Part shown: positions 5,445-8,641 of the stretch, in pieces
Layout of the letters: each line of letters opens with the position of its first letter
How positions within the stretch are numbered: position 1 is the stretch's first letter
Assembly: GCA_018894655.1 (NCBI GenBank)
Contig: JAHIPE010000204.1
Span: 1 to 8,641 of the forward strand
Length of the DNA stretch: 8,641 nt
DNA from: Actinomycetota bacterium
GTDB lineage: Bacteria; Actinomycetota; Geothermincolia; Fen-727; Anoxymicrobiaceae
Direction: 5' to 3'
The notes under the pieces: generated by a model
What the model saw: the letters and a program-made list of their open reading frames with translations, nothing else
What the model was told of the DNA's origin: nothing
Databases searched by the model: none
Position numbers and translations under genes: made by a program

Positions 5445-8400
5445 ATGCCGATGTACCGGCTTATGTCCACGCGGATTTCCAGGGCGCTGGTGTTTCTGAC
5501 ACTTGTGTTGCTGGTCACGGCGATGCTGGTGTTATTCATGACCGGAAACGAGGCCCGGGCGGCCCCGGGGATACAGGACACACCCAGGATAACCAAGCTA
5601 ATATACCCGACACTGGGCAACCCGGCCATCAAGAAGAGGGGGGAGAGCCTCACCATCGAGTACGACCCCCGGGAGGGGAGCAGCGGCTCGTCGATCCCCG
5701 AGATAACCGCGTTCCAGGTGACGGTCTCCTCGTCAAACGACAAGTACCCGCATAACCAGAAACTGCCGGTCACCTCTTTCGAGGTCAAGCCGAGCGAGGT
5801 CTGGTACTGGCTCAAGAACGCGAACTTCGATGTATATCACGTGACCGTCACCGTGCCGTACAGTCTTCCTCCCGATCTGTACGACCTCACAATCAAGGCG
5901 AAGACCGGCGGCTCCTGGGTGACCGACAAGCAGCCGAACGCCTTCCAGGCGGTTGATGAGTTCAAGGACCACTTCTCGTTCGTCCAACTCACCGATATCC
6001 ACGTTTTCGGCCCCGAGTGCGATGGAGCTGAGCCGTTTTACGCCCATAAGATGACAGACAGGGACTACCGCCCACCAGGCGGACAGGGCGCGATCTACTA
6101 CCAGAAGGCCATACAGCAGATAAACCGCATGAAGCCGGACTTCGTGGTCATAACCGGCGACATGATATTCGGCCAGGAGTGGCTGACCAGGGATTACGGC
6201 GACTTCCCCGAGTACGCCGGGACTAAGTGGGACCGTGTCATGACCGAGTACGAGTTCGAGATGGACTGGTTCTACGAGGAGACACTCAAGCTGGATGTCC
6301 CGGTGTTCATGACCATAGGCAACCACGACGGATACAAGGACGACCACGAGGACTGGTTCGTCAACTGGGGGAAGTTGTTCGCCCCCCAGTTCTTCGCCTA
6401 CGATTACGGGGATTATCACTTCCTGTCGCCAAACTCCATGGACTGGACTTCCAGCCAGCGCACGCTGACCGACTACCTAGGAATCATCCTCAAGCCCACA
6501 AAGTTCATGGGGCAGCTTCGAGGCGGGGGGGACAAGTGGAAGAGCGGCGCTACCCAGGCGCAGTTCGACGCGGTGAACGAGGACAACTTCAAGCAGCAAC
6601 TGGCGTGGATGAGGGATGAACTCAAAGCCAGCCAGGACGCCAAGATGCGGATCGTAGCCATGCACCACGACCCGTGGGTGGACGACGGGAGCGGGGCCCA
6701 TTGGGACAGCACCGGCGGGAGGGGCGGGTTCGACGGGATCTTCGGCGGGTGGATGGATATGGGCGACGGGGAAGGACGGATAGCTTCCATGAAGCTCATG
6801 CGCGACTACAAGGTATCTCTCGCGCTGAGCGGCCACGATCACGCGGACAGCGTCGGGTCCTTGGGCTGGACCGGCGGCGCCGGAGAGGTAAAGTTCGTCA
6901 ACACCCGCGCCGTCAGTTTTGAGTCGGACGGCGATAGCGAAGAGTACCCCGCTTATCGCCGGATATGGATAAAAGACGGGCAGGTGGAAAGTTACAACTA
7001 CCTCGACCCCAGGCACTCGTACCCGCTTTATAGGGGCACCAACGTGGGTGGCTCCACCGACATGGGAGGGCTCTCGATCCCGGCCGTCGAGTCGAGCTTC
7101 GCCCCGGAGCCGGGGAGCGCGCAGGACGTCACCTGCACCATCACCAACCACCTTGAGAAGCCGCTTCCAGGGGCTTACGTGGAGTTCCCGATGCCCGCTC
7201 TCTCGAATAAGTATTACTACAAGGTGGCTGACGGCTCGTTCGGCCACGTCTACGACACCGGAAATCACCGCGTGTGCCAGGTACACACCGACGTCGCGGC
7301 GAGCTCGGCAAAGGCCCCCAGGGTTTACAAGAGCGCGTCGCCTGACACCAAGGCCCCCGCGGGCTCGTTCAAGATAAACAACGGCGCCGCCACTACCACC
7401 ACAAGGGAAGTGACGCTCAACATCAACGCGTCCGATACCGGCGGGTCTGGCCTGAAGGACATGATGATATCAAACACCCCGGAGTTCCAGGGCGCTACGT
7501 GGGAGAAGTACGATTCCACCAGGAAGTGGACCCTGGCCGGGGGAACCGCCGGCCGCCGCCACGTGTACATGAAGTTCCGCGACATGGCGATGCCGGCCAA
7601 CGAGAGTTCGGTCGCCGAAGACGAGATAATGTACAGCCCGGCGGAAGACGAGGGCGGACCCGCGTACACCTGGTACTTCGCGGAGGGGTGCACGCGCGCC
7701 GGTTTCGAGGAGTGGCTGTGCATCCAGAACCCCAACGACAGCGAGTGCGACGTGGACATCACCTATATGACCGAGACCGGCGAGAACATCCCCCAGACCG
7801 TTACCGTCGGCCCGGAGAGCAGGCACACCGTCGACGTCAACAGCGCGGTGGGGCCTGAGCGCGACGTGTCCATGAAGGTCGAGGGCAGCCTCCCCATCAT
7901 GGCGGAGCGGCCGATGTACTTCAACTACCAGGGGATGTGGAAGGGTGGCCACGACGTTATCGGCACCAACAACCCGCGCACCAGGTGGTACTTCGCGGAG
8001 GGCTGCACCAGGGAGAGCCCCTCCGGCAACTTCCACACCTGGCTGTGCATGCAGAACCCCCAGGACGAGGAGGTCCAGGTAACTATAACTTACATGCTGG
8101 AGACCGGTGAGAACCACGTGAGAGAGGTCAGTATCCCGCCGCTCAGCAGGAAGACCGAGGGTGTCAACAGTGACGTTGGGCCGGGGCAGGACGTGTCAAT
8201 AATGGTGGAGTCCGCGGGCGCGATAATCTGCGAGAGGCCGATGTACTTCAACTACCAGGGGATACAGGATGGAGGGCACGCCGTCATGGGTGCGGTGCAA
8301 CCCGCCAACGAATGGTACCTTGCGGAGGGCACCACCCACGGCGGGTTCTCCACTTACGTCTGCATGCAGAACCCCAACGACACCGACGCCGGCGTGACGC

Positions 8401-8641
8401 TTCAGTACATGCTCCAGGACGGCAACGCCGACGACCAGGAACTGGTGATCCCCGCCAGAAGCAGGAAAACCGTCTTGGTGAACGACTGGGTGGGACCGGC
8501 GAATAACGTCTCCATCAAGGTTTCCAGCGATAACCCGATAATCACCGAGCGCCCCATGTACTTCAACTACGGCAGCGGTTGGCCGGGGGGGCACTGTGTT
8601 GTGGGGGCGCCCTCGCCCAAGGGGGAGTGGTACTTCGCCGA
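5445..8641 (+). CDS. Secreted calcineurin-like metallophosphoesterase with C-terminal WYFAEG repeats (3' end outside window)
   Basis: The frame is open from ATG 5445 to the window end (1065 codons plus two bases, no stop). Residues 1-39 are a signal peptide: basic start (Arg5, Arg10, Arg13), hydrophobic core from about 14 to 32, cleavage likely after ARA (37-39). A beta-rich region (about 45-170) precedes the catalytic domain, whose metal ligands are all present: DIH (Asp184, His186), GD (Asp239), GNHD (Asn293, His294), MHHD (His407/His408) and GHDH (His464, His466). This predicts a two-metal phosphodiesterase or phosphatase acting outside the cytoplasm; the substrate is unknown. Next come a beta-sandwich-like region (about 560-630), an Ig-like domain (about 632-735, starting SPDTKAPAGSF) and tandem repeats from Trp743 on. 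No sortase or other anchor is visible, since the end is missing. It has its own promoter and is divergent from the minus-strand cluster. Confidence 0.88.
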   Translation, partial: MPMYRLMSTRISRALVFLTLVLLVTAMLVLFMTGNEARAAPGIQDTPRITKLIYPTLGNPAIKKRGESLTIEYDPREGSSGSSIPEITAFQVTVSSSNDKYPHNQKLPVTSFEVKPSEVWYWLKNANFDVYHVTVTVPYSLPPDLYDLTIKAKTGGSWVTDKQPNAFQAVDEFKDHFSFVQLTDIHVFGPECDGAEPFYAHKMTDRDYRPPGGQGAIYYQKAIQQINRMKPDFVVITGDMIFGQEWLTRDYGDFPEYAGTKWDRVMTEYEFEMDWFYEETLKLDVPVFMTIGNHDGYKDDHEDWFVNWGKLFAPQFFAYDYGDYHFLSPNSMDWTSSQRTLTDYLGIILKPTKFMGQLRGGGDKWKSGATQAQFDAVNEDNFKQQLAWMRDELKASQDAKMRIVAMHHDPWVDDGSGAHWDSTGGRGGFDGIFGGWMDMGDGEGRIASMKLMRDYKVSLALSGHDHADSVGSLGWTGGAGEVKFVNTRAVSFESDGDSEEYPAYRRIWIKDGQVESYNYLDPRHSYPLYRGTNVGGSTDMGGLSIPAVESSFAPEPGSAQDVTCTITNHLEKPLPGAYVEFPMPALSNKYYYKVADGSFGHVYDTGNHRVCQVHTDVAASSAKAPRVYKSASPDTKAPAGSFKINNGAATTTTREVTLNINASDTGGSGLKDMMISNTPEFQGATWEKYDSTRKWTLAGGTAGRRHVYMKFRDMAMPANESSVAEDEIMYSPAEDEGGPAYTWYFAEGCTRAGFEEWLCIQNPNDSECDVDITYMTETGENIPQTVTVGPESRHTVDVNSAVGPERDVSMKVEGSLPIMAERPMYFNYQGMWKGGHDVIGTNNPRTRWYFAEGCTRESPSGNFHTWLCMQNPQDEEVQVTITYMLETGENHVREVSIPPLSRKTEGVNSDVGPGQDVSIMVESAGAIICERPMYFNYQGIQDGGHAVMGAVQPANEWYLAEGTTHGGFSTYVCMQNPNDTDAGVTLQYMLQDGNADDQELVIPARSRKTVLVNDWVGPANNVSIKVSSDNPIITERPMYFNYGSGWPGGHCVVGAPSPKGEWYFA
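7671..8641 (+). repeat. Tandem repeat array coding WYFAEG/ERPMYFNY modules
   Basis: Three full units encode 105, 109 and 105 residues (7671-7985, 7986-8312, 8313-8627), and a fourth starts with WYFA at 8628. Each unit runs: WY(F/L)AEG(C/T)T, an aromatic followed by (L/V)C(I/M)QNP, a YM core, SR.T, a VG....(D/N)VS step, then ERPMYFNY and GGH. The units are diverged outside these blocks, but 28 bases around the ERPMYFNYQG codons are identical in units 1 and 2 (7909-7936 and 8236-8263). The second extends by a 4-residue insert after WYFAEGCTR. They look like beta-rich modules for surface binding or spacing; the function is unknown. I remember similar modules from secreted actinobacterial proteins. 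Confidence 0.85.

Noticed and set aside
5733..6419. Minus-strand open frame opposite the phosphoesterase catalytic region
   Set aside because: The plus-strand frame carries the DxH, GD and GNHD motifs at these positions; the antisense product has no recognisable features.
6477..8117. Minus-strand open frames opposite the phosphoesterase and its repeats
   Set aside because: They arise from the regular codon pattern of the plus-strand repeats (Val/His-rich, repeating products) and have no motif or ribosome site support.

Overview
The window is GC-rich bacterial DNA that opens with the end of an rRNA operon: a 23S rRNA 3' end, a short spacer, 5S rRNA and a hairpin terminator. The C-terminal repeats of the last gene (WYFAEG ... 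QNP ... ERPMYFNY, about 105 residues each) resemble a module I remember mainly from secreted proteins of deep-branching and uncultured Actinomycetota. ATA (Ile) and AGG (Arg) codons are frequent despite the high GC, which would fit a thermophilic lineage. The placement is from memory and is tentative.

Layout: (1) 1-328, 23S 3' end, 5S and terminator. (2) 438-1775, plus strand, a DUF1015-family protein carrying a DGHHRYQTA motif, preceded by a candidate extended -10 element and an inverted repeat at the predicted transcription start. (3) 1824-5246, minus strand, three genes in transcription order: a C45-type N-terminal-nucleophile (Ntn) acyltransferase/hydrolase with a TPR-like tail, a crotonase-superfamily protein with dienoyl-CoA-isomerase-like catalytic residues, and a radical SAM protein with a CX4CX2C cluster motif. 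The last two overlap (TTGA). The C45 gene lies 94 bases upstream of the crotonase gene, and that gap holds a stem-loop and a candidate promoter. (4) 5247-5444, a divergent intergenic region with an inverted repeat and a perfect TATAAT. (5) 5445-8641, plus strand, a large secreted calcineurin-like metallophosphoesterase that runs off the window. After its catalytic domain come beta-sandwich-type domains and at least three tandem WYFAEG repeats, with a fourth beginning at the last bases.

How the genes work together: the minus-strand trio could act on acyl or acyl-CoA substrates (Ntn acyltransferase plus crotonase), but the radical SAM substrate is unknown and the link rests only on adjacency. 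The rRNA operon, the DUF1015 gene and the secreted phosphoesterase look like separate transcription units. I see no mobile element, CRISPR array, tRNA or defence system. The most unusual item is the secreted phosphoesterase with its repeat array.
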